A stretch of 64,000 bases of DNA from Lacrimispora saccharolytica (GCA_021531795.1 JADYUL010000001.1:186001-250000); one strand, 5' to 3'; shown: positions 27,423-36,326, numbered from the stretch's first letter. Translations and numbers: made by a program. Notes: generated by a model not told the origin, from the letters alone.

Positions 27423-28697
27423 ATGGCAACAGGAATAGCAACAAAATGTATACATGAAGGATGGAAGCCGGGTGAAGGAGAACCCAGACAGCTTCCGGTT
27501 TATCAGAGTACAACCTTCAAATATGACAGCTCGGATGCAATGGGCGAGCTCTTCGATCTTGAGAGAGAGGGATATTTCTATACCAGACTGCAGAATCCGA
27601 CCAATGATGCGGTTGCAGCCAAGATATGCGCGCTTGAAGGAGGTGTTGCAGCAATGCTTACCTCATCCGGACAGGCAGCTAACTTTTTCGCAATCTTCAA
27701 TATCTGCGAAGCGGGAGACCATTTTATTGCTTCTTCGGCAATATACGGAGGAACCTTTAACTTATTTGGTGTTACTCTTAAGAAGATGGGTATTGAGTGT
27801 ACCTTCGTAGATCAGAATCTGTCTGAAGAAGAGCTTGATAAATTTTTTAAGCCCAATACCAAGGCATTGTTTGGAGAGTCGATTACAAACCCTACATGCT
27901 CAGTGATTGATTTTGAGAAGTTTGCCCGTGTGGCACACAAGCACGGCGTGCCGTTCATCGTAGATAATACCTTCGCCACCCCTGTTAACTGCAGACCGAT
28001 AGAGTGGGGAGCGGATATTGTTACTCATTCGACAACCAAATATATGGACGGACAGGCAGTCGGAGTCGGCGGAGCAATTGTTGACAGCGGTAATTTTGAC
28101 TGGAGCAAATATCCTGAGCGTTTCCCGGGATTGTGTTCACCTGATGATTCATATCACGGAATTACATATACGGAGAAGTTTGGCCGGGCAGCATATCTTA
28201 CCAAAGCAACAGTACAGCTTATGAGAGATCTCGGTTCCATTCAGTCACCTCAGAATGCATTCTATCTGAATCTCGGACTCGAAACACTGCCTGTCAGAGT
28301 GGAGAGACATTGTAAGAATGCACTTGAGATTGCTAAGTACTTAAAGAGCAATCCAAAGGTTGCATGGGTTCACTATGCAGACCTTCCCGATGACGAATAT
28401 CATGACATGATGGAGAAATATATGCCAAACGGTACCTGCGGCGTGCTGTCGTTCGCTGTAAAGGGCGGAAGAGAGGCTGCAATCAGGTTCATGGACAGCC
28501 TTAAGCTTATCAACATTGTTACTCATGTAGCAGATGCCAAGAGCTGTCTTCTTCATCCTGCAAGCCATACACACAGACAGCTTACGGAAGAGCAGCTGAT
28601 CGAGGCGGGAGTTGCACCCGATCTTATCAGATTGTCTGTGGGAATTGAGGATGTGAATGACCTCATCGCAGACATTGAGCAGGCACTTAATGCATAA
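27423..28697 (+). CDS. metY: O-acetylhomoserine sulfhydrylase (PLP-dependent)
   Basis: Makes homocysteine from O-acetylhomoserine and sulfide. The protein has 424 residues, the long MetY length rather than the roughly 380-390 of MetB/MetC. It has 'VYQSTTFKYDS', 'YTRLQNPTNDA', 'TSSGQAANFF', 'VDNTFATP' and the PLP Lys in 'VTHSTTKYMDGQ', then 'FGRAAYLTKATVQLMRDLG' and 'HPASHTHRQLTEEQL'. AAGGAGG lies directly before the ATG. No SAM riboswitch fits in the 65 bases upstream. An O-succinylhomoserine substrate cannot be excluded. Confidence 0.92.
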   Translation: MATGIATKCIHEGWKPGEGEPRQLPVYQSTTFKYDSSDAMGELFDLEREGYFYTRLQNPTNDAVAAKICALEGGVAAMLTSSGQAANFFAIFNICEAGDHFIASSAIYGGTFNLFGVTLKKMGIECTFVDQNLSEEELDKFFKPNTKALFGESITNPTCSVIDFEKFARVAHKHGVPFIVDNTFATPVNCRPIEWGADIVTHSTTKYMDGQAVGVGGAIVDSGNFDWSKYPERFPGLCSPDDSYHGITYTEKFGRAAYLTKATVQLMRDLGSIQSPQNAFYLNLGLETLPVRVERHCKNALEIAKYLKSNPKVAWVHYADLPDDEYHDMMEKYMPNGTCGVLSFAVKGGREAAIRFMDSLKLINIVTHVADAKSCLLHPASHTHRQLTEEQLIEAGVAPDLIRLSVGIEDVNDLIADIEQALNA

Positions 28698-28833
28698 TAA
28701 AGACAATGGTTTGTGTTTGTTTATGATTTTTATCAGTTTTTTATCAAATGGACACAATTTGAACACAATTATAATGTATTATTAGACCATAGATAGTTGA
28801 TTACTCACTATCTCCCCCCCCTCATAAGAACAG

Positions 28834-28868
28834 AACCCCAGTAGTGAAGACTACTGGGGTTTCTGTTT
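28834..28868 (+). terminator. Intrinsic terminator downstream of metY
   Basis: Perfect 12-bp stem aaccccagtagt / actactggggtt with a 4-base loop and TCTGTTT after it. It lies 137 bases after the metY stop. The intervening stretch holds a run of eight C (28814-28821) and no gene I can support. Confidence 0.8.
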
Positions 28869-28877
28869 GTAAAGAAA

Positions 28878-28906
28878 TTGTTATGAGACATCAAAGGTGA
28901 TATAAT
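28878..28906 (+). promoter_or_regulatory. Promoter of the HD-GYP/GGDEF pair
   Basis: TTGTTA (28878-28883), a 17-base spacer and perfect TATAAT (28901-28906). Confidence 0.75.
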
Positions 28907-28955
28907 ATTTCCGATACGTTTGAATATGGTTAGGGATGACACATCGGAGGGATTA

Positions 28956-30269
28956 ATGGAGGTTTTGTCAGCCTGTAAGACTCAGCTAATGAGCCTTATT
29001 ATTTTACTATATATCGGTGTTTTGTACATTAGGGATGGTAATAGTCTGAACAGAATAAGCGGTGGAAATTTCTGTAATAAGATATTTGATGCTCTGCTTA
29101 TTGTTGCGGATATTGCCATTATTTTTGACGGTGTAACCGCTTTTACGGTAAATATTACCCACAAGGTCCCATATGAGCTGAATATGATATTCCATATGTG
29201 CATGCTGGTCAGTTATGAAGTGTTTATGACGATTCTGTTCTGGTACTGGGTGACACAGACTGTGGGCAAACCTAAGATTCCGCATGTAAGCATACTTTAT
29301 ACACTACCGTGCGTAATAGCTGTATGTCTTACCATACATTTCCTTCCGCAGATAAAGTATATTGCGGGAAAGTATACAAATTATTCTATGGGTATCTCCA
29401 TATATATATGCTTTGCCACCATCATATTATATCTGTTAATGACTGTGGGTGTGATCATATACAGACATACCTACATTCAAAGGAAGAAAAAGATTGCTCT
29501 TGCAACCTCGCTTATCTTCGTGATACTGATTCTGACAATTCAGATTTTCTTGCCGGAATCCCTGGTATCTGGAATAGCGGCTACAATGATTGTACTAAGC
29601 ATCTATCTTACAATGGAGAATCCCTCGATCCATTCTCTTGTGTATTATCAGCAGGAAATGGTTATGGGATTTGCGACCCTTGTTGAAAATAAGGATGACA
29701 GTACCGGTGGACACATAAGGAGGTCATCGGAATATGCGCTTCTTATCGCAAGGAATCTTAAGAAGAAGAAAAAGTATAAAAAGATAATAAACAGAGACTA
29801 TATTACTAACCTAAGTCAGGCAGCGCCAATGCATGATATAGGTAAAATCGGTATTCCTGATGTTATTCTGCAGAAGCCGGATAAGCTCACAAATGATGAA
29901 TATGCAATAATGAAGAGACATGCAGAGATCGGCGGCAAGATCATAAGTGAGACCTTCGGTCACCTGCTTGATGCTGAATATGAGGATATGGCATATAATG
30001 TGGCAAGGCATCACCATGAAAAATATAATGGCAAGGGTTATCCGGATGGACTGACCGGGGAAGAGATCCCGCTTTCTGCAAGAATTATGGCGGTTGCCGA
30101 TGTGTTTGATGCTGTAAGTGCAAAGCGATGCTATAGGGACGCGATGCCGCTTAAGAAGTGCTATGAGATAATCTTAAACGGCAGGGGAACTGATTTTGAT
30201 CCCGATGTTGTCGATGCGTTCATGGAGGATAAAACCAAGATAGAGAGAATATATGCAGAAAGCGTATAG
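28956..30269 (+). CDS. Membrane HD-GYP domain protein, probable cyclic-di-GMP phosphodiesterase
   Basis: A 437-residue protein. About 220 N-terminal residues form seven hydrophobic segments, a membrane sensor of the 7TM type. The HD-GYP domain follows: 'HIRRSSEYALLIA', the HD pair at 293-294 in 'PMHDIGKIGIPD', 'HAEIGGKI', 'ARHHHEKYNGKGYPDGL' with GYP at 361-363, and 'ARIMAVADVFDAVSA'. All metal-ligand motifs look intact. I chose ATG 28956 (after CGGAGGG) over TTG 28920 and ATG 28926, which lack ribosome sites. The next gene is a GGDEF protein 19 bases away, so making and breaking of cyclic di-GMP are encoded together. Confidence 0.88.
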   Translation: MEVLSACKTQLMSLIILLYIGVLYIRDGNSLNRISGGNFCNKIFDALLIVADIAIIFDGVTAFTVNITHKVPYELNMIFHMCMLVSYEVFMTILFWYWVTQTVGKPKIPHVSILYTLPCVIAVCLTIHFLPQIKYIAGKYTNYSMGISIYICFATIILYLLMTVGVIIYRHTYIQRKKKIALATSLIFVILILTIQIFLPESLVSGIAATMIVLSIYLTMENPSIHSLVYYQQEMVMGFATLVENKDDSTGGHIRRSSEYALLIARNLKKKKKYKKIINRDYITNLSQAAPMHDIGKIGIPDVILQKPDKLTNDEYAIMKRHAEIGGKIISETFGHLLDAEYEDMAYNVARHHHEKYNGKGYPDGLTGEEIPLSARIMAVADVFDAVSAKRCYRDAMPLKKCYEIILNGRGTDFDPDVVDAFMEDKTKIERIYAESV

Positions 30270-30288
30270 TATATAGGGTTACAGGGGA

Positions 30289-31749
30289 ATGGGAAAAAAC
30301 AAAGAACTGATTATAGGAAGTAGGGCAAGATTGTTTGACCTCATACTGGAAGATTCGCAGTATATGTTTTCCTTTGACACAAGCGACGGAATAATAGAAG
30401 GTCAGATTGTATCTAAGGATGGCATTAATTATTCTGAGACATTGGGATTAAGCGATCCGTGCAATTTTGATGATATTATCGGCAGAACAATTGCGTCTAA
30501 GAAACTCAAGGTAGCGTATGCACTGGATTCTTCCGTTAAGAAGATTACCCGTGAGGGCCTGATCAAGGCATACAAGGCAGGCAAGCGACGTCTGGAGATT
30601 AAGATATGCATCGCGAAGTCTGAAGATAAGAGATATAACAGACTGGTGATGTATCTGGACAAGGATAAGGAATCGGGTCATATTATTTGTTATGTGCTAT
30701 GCCAGGACATAACAGCGGTCGAAGAGCAATGGCTCAGGGAGAACGCTACTGCACAGGGACTAATTAACGATACGGACCAAGTGCTTTCATGTGCGGGAGT
30801 CGGAATATGGTACATCTCTCTTCTCAAGGGTGAAAAGCCTAAGATGATAGCCAATGCCAAGATGTATGAGCTTATGGGAATCAAGGATACAGTTATGACT
30901 GAGGAAGAGGTATATGATTTTTGGTTTGGCAGGATCAAGAAGTCGGCGCTTCCTTCTGTTCTTATGTCTGTAACCGAGATGGCTCGTAAGGGAATGTCTG
31001 AGAATACGTATATATGGAACCATCCTGAACTTGGAGAGAGATATGTGCGATGCGGAGGTACCGCGGAGCGCATCAAGGGCAAGGGCTATATCTTTAGAGG
31101 CTACCACAGCGATGTTACTGATATTAAGAAGAATGATCTAAAACAGAAGCAGATGCTTGCAGATGCTCTGGAGGAGACCAGGAAGCAGAAGGAGCTTCTG
31201 CAGGAGGCTCTCGATAATTATAAACAGGCGGATTATGACAGACGCAGGGATTTCCTGACGGGGCTTCGCAACCGACAGGACATGTTCGAGATGCTAAATG
31301 ATTCACTGTCAGATGTTAGAAGCAATATATCTGCCATGTTTATGATGGATATAGATAATTTCAAAAAGCTAAACGATCATTACGGTCATACCATGGGCGA
31401 TGAGTGCCTGAAGAAAATCGGCGCTGCTCTTAACGAATTCGCCGAAGCCAACAATATGTACTTCTACAGGTATGGTGGCGAGGAGGTGCTGGGTATTGCA
31501 GTTAATGAACATGAGGGTATGGATGAGCGGGCAGACCGACTGGTCAAGCTAATATATGACTTGAATATCAAGAGGGAGGACAGTGAGTATGGCAGGCTTA
31601 CTGTTAGTCTGGGATATACGACCGATACCTCTGACCTTGATAAGATGATAGATAAAGCCGATGCGGCAATGTACAGAGCCAAGACTAATGGCAAGAACCA
31701 GGCTGTATCTTATGAGAGGAGAGATTTGTATAATGAAAAACTTGTCTAA
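30289..31749 (+). CDS. PAS-GGDEF protein, possible diguanylate cyclase with GGEEV active site
   Basis: A 486-residue soluble protein. It has an N-terminal PAS-like region (about 10-150), a second PAS/PAC around 160-280 ('GVGIWYISLLKGEKPKM', 'GYHSDVTDIKK'), a coiled-coil linker at 283-318, and GGDEF at about 318-480. The metal motif 'MMDIDNFKKLNDHYGH' and 'DFLTGLRNR' are normal. The signature is Gly-Gly-Glu-Glu-Val (396-400) instead of GGEEF, so activity is uncertain: the acidic residues are kept but the Phe is lost. It is co-transcribed with the HD-GYP gene. Confidence 0.85.
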   Translation: MGKNKELIIGSRARLFDLILEDSQYMFSFDTSDGIIEGQIVSKDGINYSETLGLSDPCNFDDIIGRTIASKKLKVAYALDSSVKKITREGLIKAYKAGKRRLEIKICIAKSEDKRYNRLVMYLDKDKESGHIICYVLCQDITAVEEQWLRENATAQGLINDTDQVLSCAGVGIWYISLLKGEKPKMIANAKMYELMGIKDTVMTEEEVYDFWFGRIKKSALPSVLMSVTEMARKGMSENTYIWNHPELGERYVRCGGTAERIKGKGYIFRGYHSDVTDIKKNDLKQKQMLADALEETRKQKELLQEALDNYKQADYDRRRDFLTGLRNRQDMFEMLNDSLSDVRSNISAMFMMDIDNFKKLNDHYGHTMGDECLKKIGAALNEFAEANNMYFYRYGGEEVLGIAVNEHEGMDERADRLVKLIYDLNIKREDSEYGRLTVSLGYTTDTSDLDKMIDKADAAMYRAKTNGKNQAVSYERRDLYNEKLV

Positions 31750-31810
31750 AAACCGGAAGGGAATTACAGCTGTAAGTCTTATCATGCAGAATGTTATGGG
31801 ATTATGGTAG
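31733..31810 (+). CDS. Possible 25-residue peptide upstream of ktrB
   Basis: A short frame overlapping the last 17 bases of the GGDEF gene in another frame. It is preceded by GAGAGGAGAG at the right distance and ends 14 bases before the ktrB start. It would read 'MKNLSKNRKGITAVSLIM' followed by a short hydrophobic tail. It could be a coupling or leader peptide or a chance frame; no family is recognised. Confidence 0.3.
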   Translation: MKNLSKNRKGITAVSLIMQNVMGLW

Positions 31811-31824
31811 GTTGAGGCAGTAAT

Positions 31825-33159
31825 ATGAAAAATAAAAATGACAGACATAAGCTGACTTCATTTCAGGTGATAATACTGGGATTTATTGCTGTGATTCTTA
31901 TTGGGGCTTTGCTTCTTATGCTTCCTGTTTCATCAAGGGAGGGAAGAATAACCTCATTCTCTGACGCATTATTCACATCCACTTCTGCAGTATGTGTGAC
32001 AGGTCTGGTTGTCAGGGATACGGCCTCATACTGGTCAGCCTTTGGACAGGCGGTACTGCTTATCCTAATTCAAATAGGCGGTCTTGGCGTGGTATCGGTA
32101 GCGTCATTTGCTGTAATGCTTTCCGGCAAAAAGATATCCCTTTCTCAGAGGCAGACTCTTCAGAATGCTGTTTCCGCACCGAACGTCGGTGGTATCTTAA
32201 GACTCCTTGGATTTATATTCAAGGGAAGCCTTATTGTAGAGGCCATAGGTGCACTGTTATTACTTCCTGTGTTTATTCCCGCTCTTGGCCCCAAAGGAAT
32301 ATGGTATTCCGTTTTTCATTCCATTTCAGCCTTCTGTAACGCGGGCTTTGACTTAAACGGTAACGTAACAGGCGAGTATTCCTCGCTTACGGGATATCTG
32401 GGCAACATGTATCTGACTGTGGTCATAGTACTGCTTATTTTTCTTGGAGGTCTCGGCTTTCTGACATGGAAGGATTTTATTGCCCATCGGCTACGTTTCA
32501 AGGAATACAGAATGCAGAGTAAGGTTATTATCATTACCTCGTTTATTCTTGTTGTTATTCCTTTTACTGTATTTTTCTTTTTGGACTTTAATAATCTTCC
32601 GATGGGAGAAAGGTTAAGTGCCGCGCTTTTCCATGCTGTGACACCCCGAACGGCCGGTTTCAATATGGTGGATTTTTCTACCATGACTCATGGCGGAATT
32701 GCGATAACCATGGTGCTTATGCTGATAGGTGGCTCGCCGGGTTCGACTGCCGGCGGTATGAAGACCACTACCTTTGCTGTGATTGTGGGCAATACTCTGT
32801 CGACAATTAAGAGAAGAGATAACGCTAACTTCTTTAGGAGAAGGATAGGGGACGGTATTGTAAAAAGCGCTTCGGCCTTACTCTTCCTCTACGTTTCGCT
32901 TTCTGTTGTCGGCGCTATAATAATAAGCGAATGTGAAGGTGTGTCCATGGGCGATGCACTCTTTGAGACGATATCTGCAATAGGTACGGTTGGCCTGTCG
33001 CTTGGAATTACTCCGACGCTTAATATAATTTCGAGACTGGTGCTCATATTCCTGATGTTTTTTGGACGAGTGGGAGGTCTGACCATTATATATGCGGCGT
33101 TCTCCAAGAGGGATACCTACAACTCCAAATTCCCTATGGAAAATATCACAGTAGGGTGA
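31825..33159 (+). CDS. ktrB: KtrB/TrkH-family potassium uptake membrane subunit
   Basis: Ion-conducting subunit of a Ktr-type K+ (Na+-coupled) transporter. The protein has 444 residues, the length of KtrB rather than of TrkH (about 480). The four pore-loop repeats are 'TSTSAVCVTGLVV', 'HSISAFCNAGFDL', 'HAVTPRTAGFNMV' and 'ETISAIGTVGLSLG', each carrying the filter glycine. The charged 'GSPGSTAGGMKTTT' segment follows repeat 3. The start ATG is preceded by GGTTGAGG. ktrA follows, so the pair forms a complete system. Confidence 0.93.
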   Translation: MKNKNDRHKLTSFQVIILGFIAVILIGALLLMLPVSSREGRITSFSDALFTSTSAVCVTGLVVRDTASYWSAFGQAVLLILIQIGGLGVVSVASFAVMLSGKKISLSQRQTLQNAVSAPNVGGILRLLGFIFKGSLIVEAIGALLLLPVFIPALGPKGIWYSVFHSISAFCNAGFDLNGNVTGEYSSLTGYLGNMYLTVVIVLLIFLGGLGFLTWKDFIAHRLRFKEYRMQSKVIIITSFILVVIPFTVFFFLDFNNLPMGERLSAALFHAVTPRTAGFNMVDFSTMTHGGIAITMVLMLIGGSPGSTAGGMKTTTFAVIVGNTLSTIKRRDNANFFRRRIGDGIVKSASALLFLYVSLSVVGAIIISECEGVSMGDALFETISAIGTVGLSLGITPTLNIISRLVLIFLMFFGRVGGLTIIYAAFSKRDTYNSKFPMENITVG

Positions 33160-33222
33160 TAGAATTACCCTGTTATATATACTGTGTATGTCACCGGTCA
33201 AAGGTGACGGAATGGAGATAAT

Positions 33223-33870
33223 ATGAAATCGATTCTGTTAATCGGTGTTGGAAAGTTCGGCTTTATGGTTGCCAAGAAGATTCATGAGCTTGGTCATGAT
33301 GTTATGGCTGTAGATAAGAATGAAGACAGAATTAATGCTGTTATGCCCTATGTTACAGATGCACAGATTGGAGACAGCACCAATCAGGAATTTCTTAAAA
33401 GTCTCGGCGTAGATAATTATGATGTCTGTATTGTAACTGTAGGCAATGATTTTCAGAGCTCACTGGAGACAACCTCACTCCTTAAGGAGATGGGCGGCAA
33501 GATGGTGGTTGCAAGAGCTGAGAGAGAGGTTCAGGAGAAGTTCCTGCTTAGAAACGGTGCCGACAAGGTGGTGAATCCGGAGAAGCAGGTGGCAGAGTGG
33601 ACTGCAATAAGATATACAACAAGTCATATCTGCGATTACATAGAACTTGATGATGACCATGCAATCTACGAGGTGGAAATCCCGGGAGACTGGATTGGAA
33701 AGAGTATCATAGACATTAATATAAGACAGAAATATGGCATTAACATTCTTGGAATTAAGAAAAACGGCCGCATGGACGGACTCTTCACTCCGAATGAAAT
33801 ACTTAATGCCAATATGACACTCTTAGTGCTTGGTGAGATTAAGAGCATAGAGAAGTGCTTCAAATTATAA
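33223..33870 (+). CDS. ktrA: KtrA/TrkA-family potassium uptake regulatory subunit
   Basis: Cytoplasmic gating ring of the Ktr channel. The protein has 215 residues. An N-terminal RCK_N Rossmann domain ('SILLIGVGKFGFMVAKKIHE', 'VDKNEDRI', 'IGDSTNQEFLKSLGV') binds ATP/ADP or NAD(H). A C-terminal RCK_C domain (about 135-215, 'EIPGDWIGKSIIDINIRQKY') is the type that binds cyclic di-AMP in Firmicutes. GGAGA precedes the ATG. The 63-base gap after ktrB holds a small hairpin, GTCACC/GGTGAC, without a T-run. Confidence 0.93.
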   Translation: MKSILLIGVGKFGFMVAKKIHELGHDVMAVDKNEDRINAVMPYVTDAQIGDSTNQEFLKSLGVDNYDVCIVTVGNDFQSSLETTSLLKEMGGKMVVARAEREVQEKFLLRNGADKVVNPEKQVAEWTAIRYTTSHICDYIELDDDHAIYEVEIPGDWIGKSIIDINIRQKYGINILGIKKNGRMDGLFTPNEILNANMTLLVLGEIKSIEKCFKL

Positions 33871-33900
33871 ATCGCATAAAGCAAAGTAATTAAAAAAATG

Positions 33901-33929
33901 TTGACAACATGAGTAACGTATGTTAGTCT
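33901..33929 (+). promoter_or_regulatory. Promoter of infC-rpmI-rplT
   Basis: Perfect TTGACA (33901-33906), 17-base spacer, TAGTCT (33924-33929) with TGT extension. Confidence 0.6.
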
Positions 33930-33935
33930 ATCAGA

Positions 33936-34094
33936 GTGTGAGACAACAAGCAGGGCTTCCACCCTCGCCTGTAGCGTAAGCGACCAGGTACAAAGTTTTC
34001 ATTATTCATACAATGTATGGGTGATTTGTGACTATTAGTGGATGCCTTGGGTATCCACTTTTTTAATGTATTGTTTGGTATGGAGGGTAAGAAG
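33936..34094 (+). promoter_or_regulatory. Structured infC leader (L20-autoregulation type)
   Basis: About 160 bases of untranslated leader precede infC. It holds short GC-rich pairing blocks (for example AGCAGGGCTTCCACCCT and GCGTAAGC near 33949-33983) and then a full intrinsic terminator at 34037-34064. Leaders of infC-rpmI-rplT in Firmicutes are attenuated by ribosomal protein L20. I infer the same here from position and architecture; I could not align it to the known L20-leader consensus. Confidence 0.55.
34037..34064 (+). terminator. Attenuator hairpin before infC
   Basis: 10-bp stem agtggatgcc / ggtatccact (one G-T pair), 3-base loop, then six T. It stands 30 bases before the infC start, so it must be passed for expression of all three genes. 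Confidence 0.8.
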
Positions 34095-34601
34095 ATTAGC
34101 GACTTATTTATTAACGGACAGATTAGAGACAAGGAAGTCAGAGTAATTGGTGCTGACGGTGAGCAGTTAGGAATCATGTCTTCGAGAGAAGCACAGGCCC
34201 TTGCTGATGAGGCAGGACTTGATTTGGTAAAAATCGCGCCCACAGCCAAGCCACCTGTATGCAAGATTGTGGACTATGGTAAATACAAGTACGATCAGAT
34301 GCGTAAGGAGAAGGAGGCAAGGAAGAAGCAGCACACTGTTGAAGTGAAGGAGATTCGTCTTTCGCCCAATATTGATACCAATGATTTAAATACCAAGACC
34401 AATGCAGCCAGAAAGTTCTTAAGTAAGGGAGACAGAGTTAAGATCACACTCAGATTCCGTGGACGTGAGATGGCGCATATGCAGAGCAGCAAGCATATAC
34501 TTGATGACCTTGCTGAGGCATTGGCAGATATTGCCACAGTAGAGAAGGCTCCAAAGGTAGAGGGCCGTTCAATGACTATGTTTTTAACCGGTAAGAAGTG
34601 A
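34095..34601 (+). CDS. infC: Translation initiation factor IF-3 (AUU start)
   Basis: Prevents subunit joining and proofreads start-codon choice on the 30S subunit. The protein has 168 residues. I place the start at ATT 34095, 7 bases after a perfect GGAGGG (34082-34087), giving 'ISDLFINGQIRDKEVRVIG', which matches the family N-terminus 'IS.D.LINE.IR..EVR'. The upstream ATG at 34080 overlaps the ribosome site itself, and a GTG at 34038 lies in the attenuator. AUU initiation lets IF-3 repress its own synthesis. Later motifs are 'DYGKYKYDQMRKEKEARKKQ', 'KEIRLSPNID' and 'LRFRGREMAH'. It leads rpmI and rplT. Confidence 0.93.
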   Translation: MSDLFINGQIRDKEVRVIGADGEQLGIMSSREAQALADEAGLDLVKIAPTAKPPVCKIVDYGKYKYDQMRKEKEARKKQHTVEVKEIRLSPNIDTNDLNTKTNAARKFLSKGDRVKITLRFRGREMAHMQSSKHILDDLAEALADIATVEKAPKVEGRSMTMFLTGKK

Positions 34602-34649
34602 TTCAATACACCGGATAAAATAACTATTTGATTACAGGAGGATTAATTT

Positions 34650-34847
34650 ATGCCTAAGATGAAGACTAGCAGAGCAGCTGCTAAGAGATTTAAAGTTACA
34701 GGTTCCGGAAAGCTTAAGAGAAATAAGGCCTACAAGCGTCATATCTTAACTAAGAAGACTACTAAGAATAAGAGAAATCTTCGTAAGCCGGCAATGACTG
34801 ATTCAACTAATGTTAAGAATATGAAGAAGATTCTTCCTTATCTATAA
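34650..34847 (+). CDS. rpmI: Large-subunit ribosomal protein bL35
   Basis: Small basic ribosomal protein of 65 residues, '[20 protein letters not shown]' at the start and '[10 protein letters not shown]' at the end, both standard for bL35. It sits between infC and rplT, with AGGAGG before the ATG. Confidence 0.98.
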   Translation: MPKMKTSRAAAKRFKVTGSGKLKRNKAYKRHILTKKTTKNKRNLRKPAMTDSTNVKNMKKILPYL

Positions 34848-34883
34848 TTAGGAAGTCGATCGTGAAGTTAGGAGGATAAATAA

Positions 34884-35240
34884 ATGGCAAGAGTAAAAGG
34901 CGGATTAAACGCTAAGAAAAAGCATAATAGAGTATTAAAGTTAGCTAAGGGCTACAGAGGCGCCCGCAGCAAACAGTACAGAGTAGCTAAGCAGTCAGTA
35001 ATGAGAGCACTTGCATCATCTTACGCAGGACGTAAGGAGCGTAAGCGTCAGATGCGTCAGCTTTGGATCGCACGTATCAATGCTGCAGCAAGAATGAACG
35101 GTCTTTCATACTCAAGATTCATGTATGGTCTTAAACTCGCTGAGGTTGATATCAACCGTAAGATGCTTGCAGAGATGGCTGTAAACGATGCAGAGGGCTT
35201 CACAGCACTTGCAGAGGTTGCTAAGGCTAAGCTTGCATAA
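34884..35240 (+). CDS. rplT: Large-subunit ribosomal protein bL20
   Basis: Assembly-initiating 23S rRNA-binding protein of 118 residues and likely autoregulator of this operon through the leader at 33936-34094. It has the N-terminal 'MARVKGG' and basic extension, '[19 protein letters not shown]' and '[11 protein letters not shown]'. GGAGG is upstream of the ATG. Its terminator is the site where the composite transposon inserted. Confidence 0.98.
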   Translation: MARVKGGLNAKKKHNRVLKLAKGYRGARSKQYRVAKQSVMRALASSYAGRKERKRQMRQLWIARINAAARMNGLSYSRFMYGLKLAEVDINRKMLAEMAVNDAEGFTALAEVAKAKLA

Positions 35241-35263
35241 ATTATTTCTTTGATAAAGATAGT

Positions 35264-35289
35264 AAAATACCCCTTTGTGAAGGGGGTAT
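35264..35289 (+). repeat. Left copy of the duplicated rplT terminator (transposon target repeat)
   Basis: The hairpin ccccttTGTGaagggg with flanking ATA/TAT directly abuts the left inverted repeat of the transposon. The same sequence, with a T and a C more, directly abuts the right end at 39120-39144; 20 bases are exact. Here the T-run that would follow the hairpin has been displaced by the insertion. Confidence 0.8.
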
Positions 35290-35359
35290 TCAGAGTGTAG
35301 ACAAAGTCCACAGTTTAGGCTGTGGGCTTTTCTTTATGCTTTCATAACAATATAAGAAG

Positions 35360-36309
35360 ATGCAGAAACGAATTGCGCATCAGGAAGCATTGTTCTATGC
35401 GGATATACTTCGAAAAGATATCGATGCTGACAGAGAAGAACACGGCAAGAAGCCACTGAAAAATAAAGATAACGATGATGATGGTTCGGGTGGCTCTGGT
35501 GGTTCTGGTGGTTCTGATGACTTTAAGGATTATACCGATGATGTTCCGCTTGATGGGAAAGAAATCAAATGCAGTACGACCGATCCTGAAAGTGGTTGGT
35601 TTCATAAAGGCGAACACAAAAATGTTTTGCATATGGGATTGAGACTGCCTGCGATAAACACGGTTGGATTATAGATTTCACTGTTAATCCAGGCAACGAA
35701 CATGATTCTCGTACCTTCAAAGGTTTATATGACAAACTCAAAAATACAGGTATGGAATACTGTGTTGTGGATGCCGGATATAAAACACCTGCAATAGCAA
35801 AACTGCTAATAGATGATGGTGTAAAACCTGTTTTCCCTTATAAACGTCCTATGACAAAAGAAGGATTTTTCCCTAAATACCAATACGTATATGATGAGTA
35901 TAACGATTGCTATATATGTCCGAATGACCAGCTTTTGACTTATAGCACTACTAATAGAGATGGCTATCGGGAATACAAAAGTTGTGGACATATTTGTGAA
36001 AGTTGTAAATATTTATCGCAGTGTACCGCCAGCAGAAATCATGTAAAGGTTGTTACACGACATGTTTGGGAAGATTACATGGAAGCCTGCGAAGATATCA
36101 GACATACAGACGGTATGAAAGTTTTATATTCGCATCGAAAAGAGACGATAGAACGAATCTTTGGAACTGCTAAAGAAAACCATGGATTCAGATACACACA
36201 AATGTATGGCAAGGCGCGGATGAGAATGAAAGTCGCACTTACCTTTGCGTGCATGAATTTGAAAAAGCTTGCGAAATGCAAGCAGGAATGGGGATTACAA
36301 ATGGCCTAA
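35360..36309 (+). pseudogene. IS1182-family transposase, truncated and frameshifted (copy 1)
   Basis: The DDE-type C-terminal half is recognisable: 'VVDAGYKTPAIAKLL' (second Asp), a Cys-rich 'CGHICESCKYLSQC' and 'RKETIERIFGTAKENHGFRY' (Glu). The N-terminal 150-200 residues, with the first catalytic Asp, are absent; only 70 bases precede the first ATG. The reading frame breaks near 35620-35625: removing one T from a longer T-run would turn 'VFAYGIETACDKHG' into the observed 'VLHMGLRLP'. A Gly-Ser linker 'GSGGSGGSGGSD' lies in the first fragment. Not functional as read. Confidence 0.85.
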
Positions 36310-36326
36310 TAATAGGTCATTTTTTC
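36301..36326 (+). terminator. Terminator overlapping transposase stop (copy 1)
   Basis: 8-bp stem atggccta / taggtcat (one G-T pair), 4-base loop, then TTTTTT. The transposase TAA lies in the hairpin. An identical hairpin is in copy 2. Confidence 0.65.

Noticed and set aside
28698-28833. Possible small RNA between metY and its terminator (TATAAT at 28770-28775)
   Set aside because: No -35 box at a usable distance and no known RNA motif; the terminator is more simply that of metY.
33190-33208. Hairpin GTCACC/GGTGAC between ktrB and ktrA as a terminator
   Set aside because: Only 6 bp and no T-run follows; the two genes must be co-expressed.
35620-35626. Programmed -1 frameshift in the transposase
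   Set aside because: GTT TTG is not a canonical slippery heptamer and the N-terminal catalytic part is missing anyway, so simple decay explains the break better.
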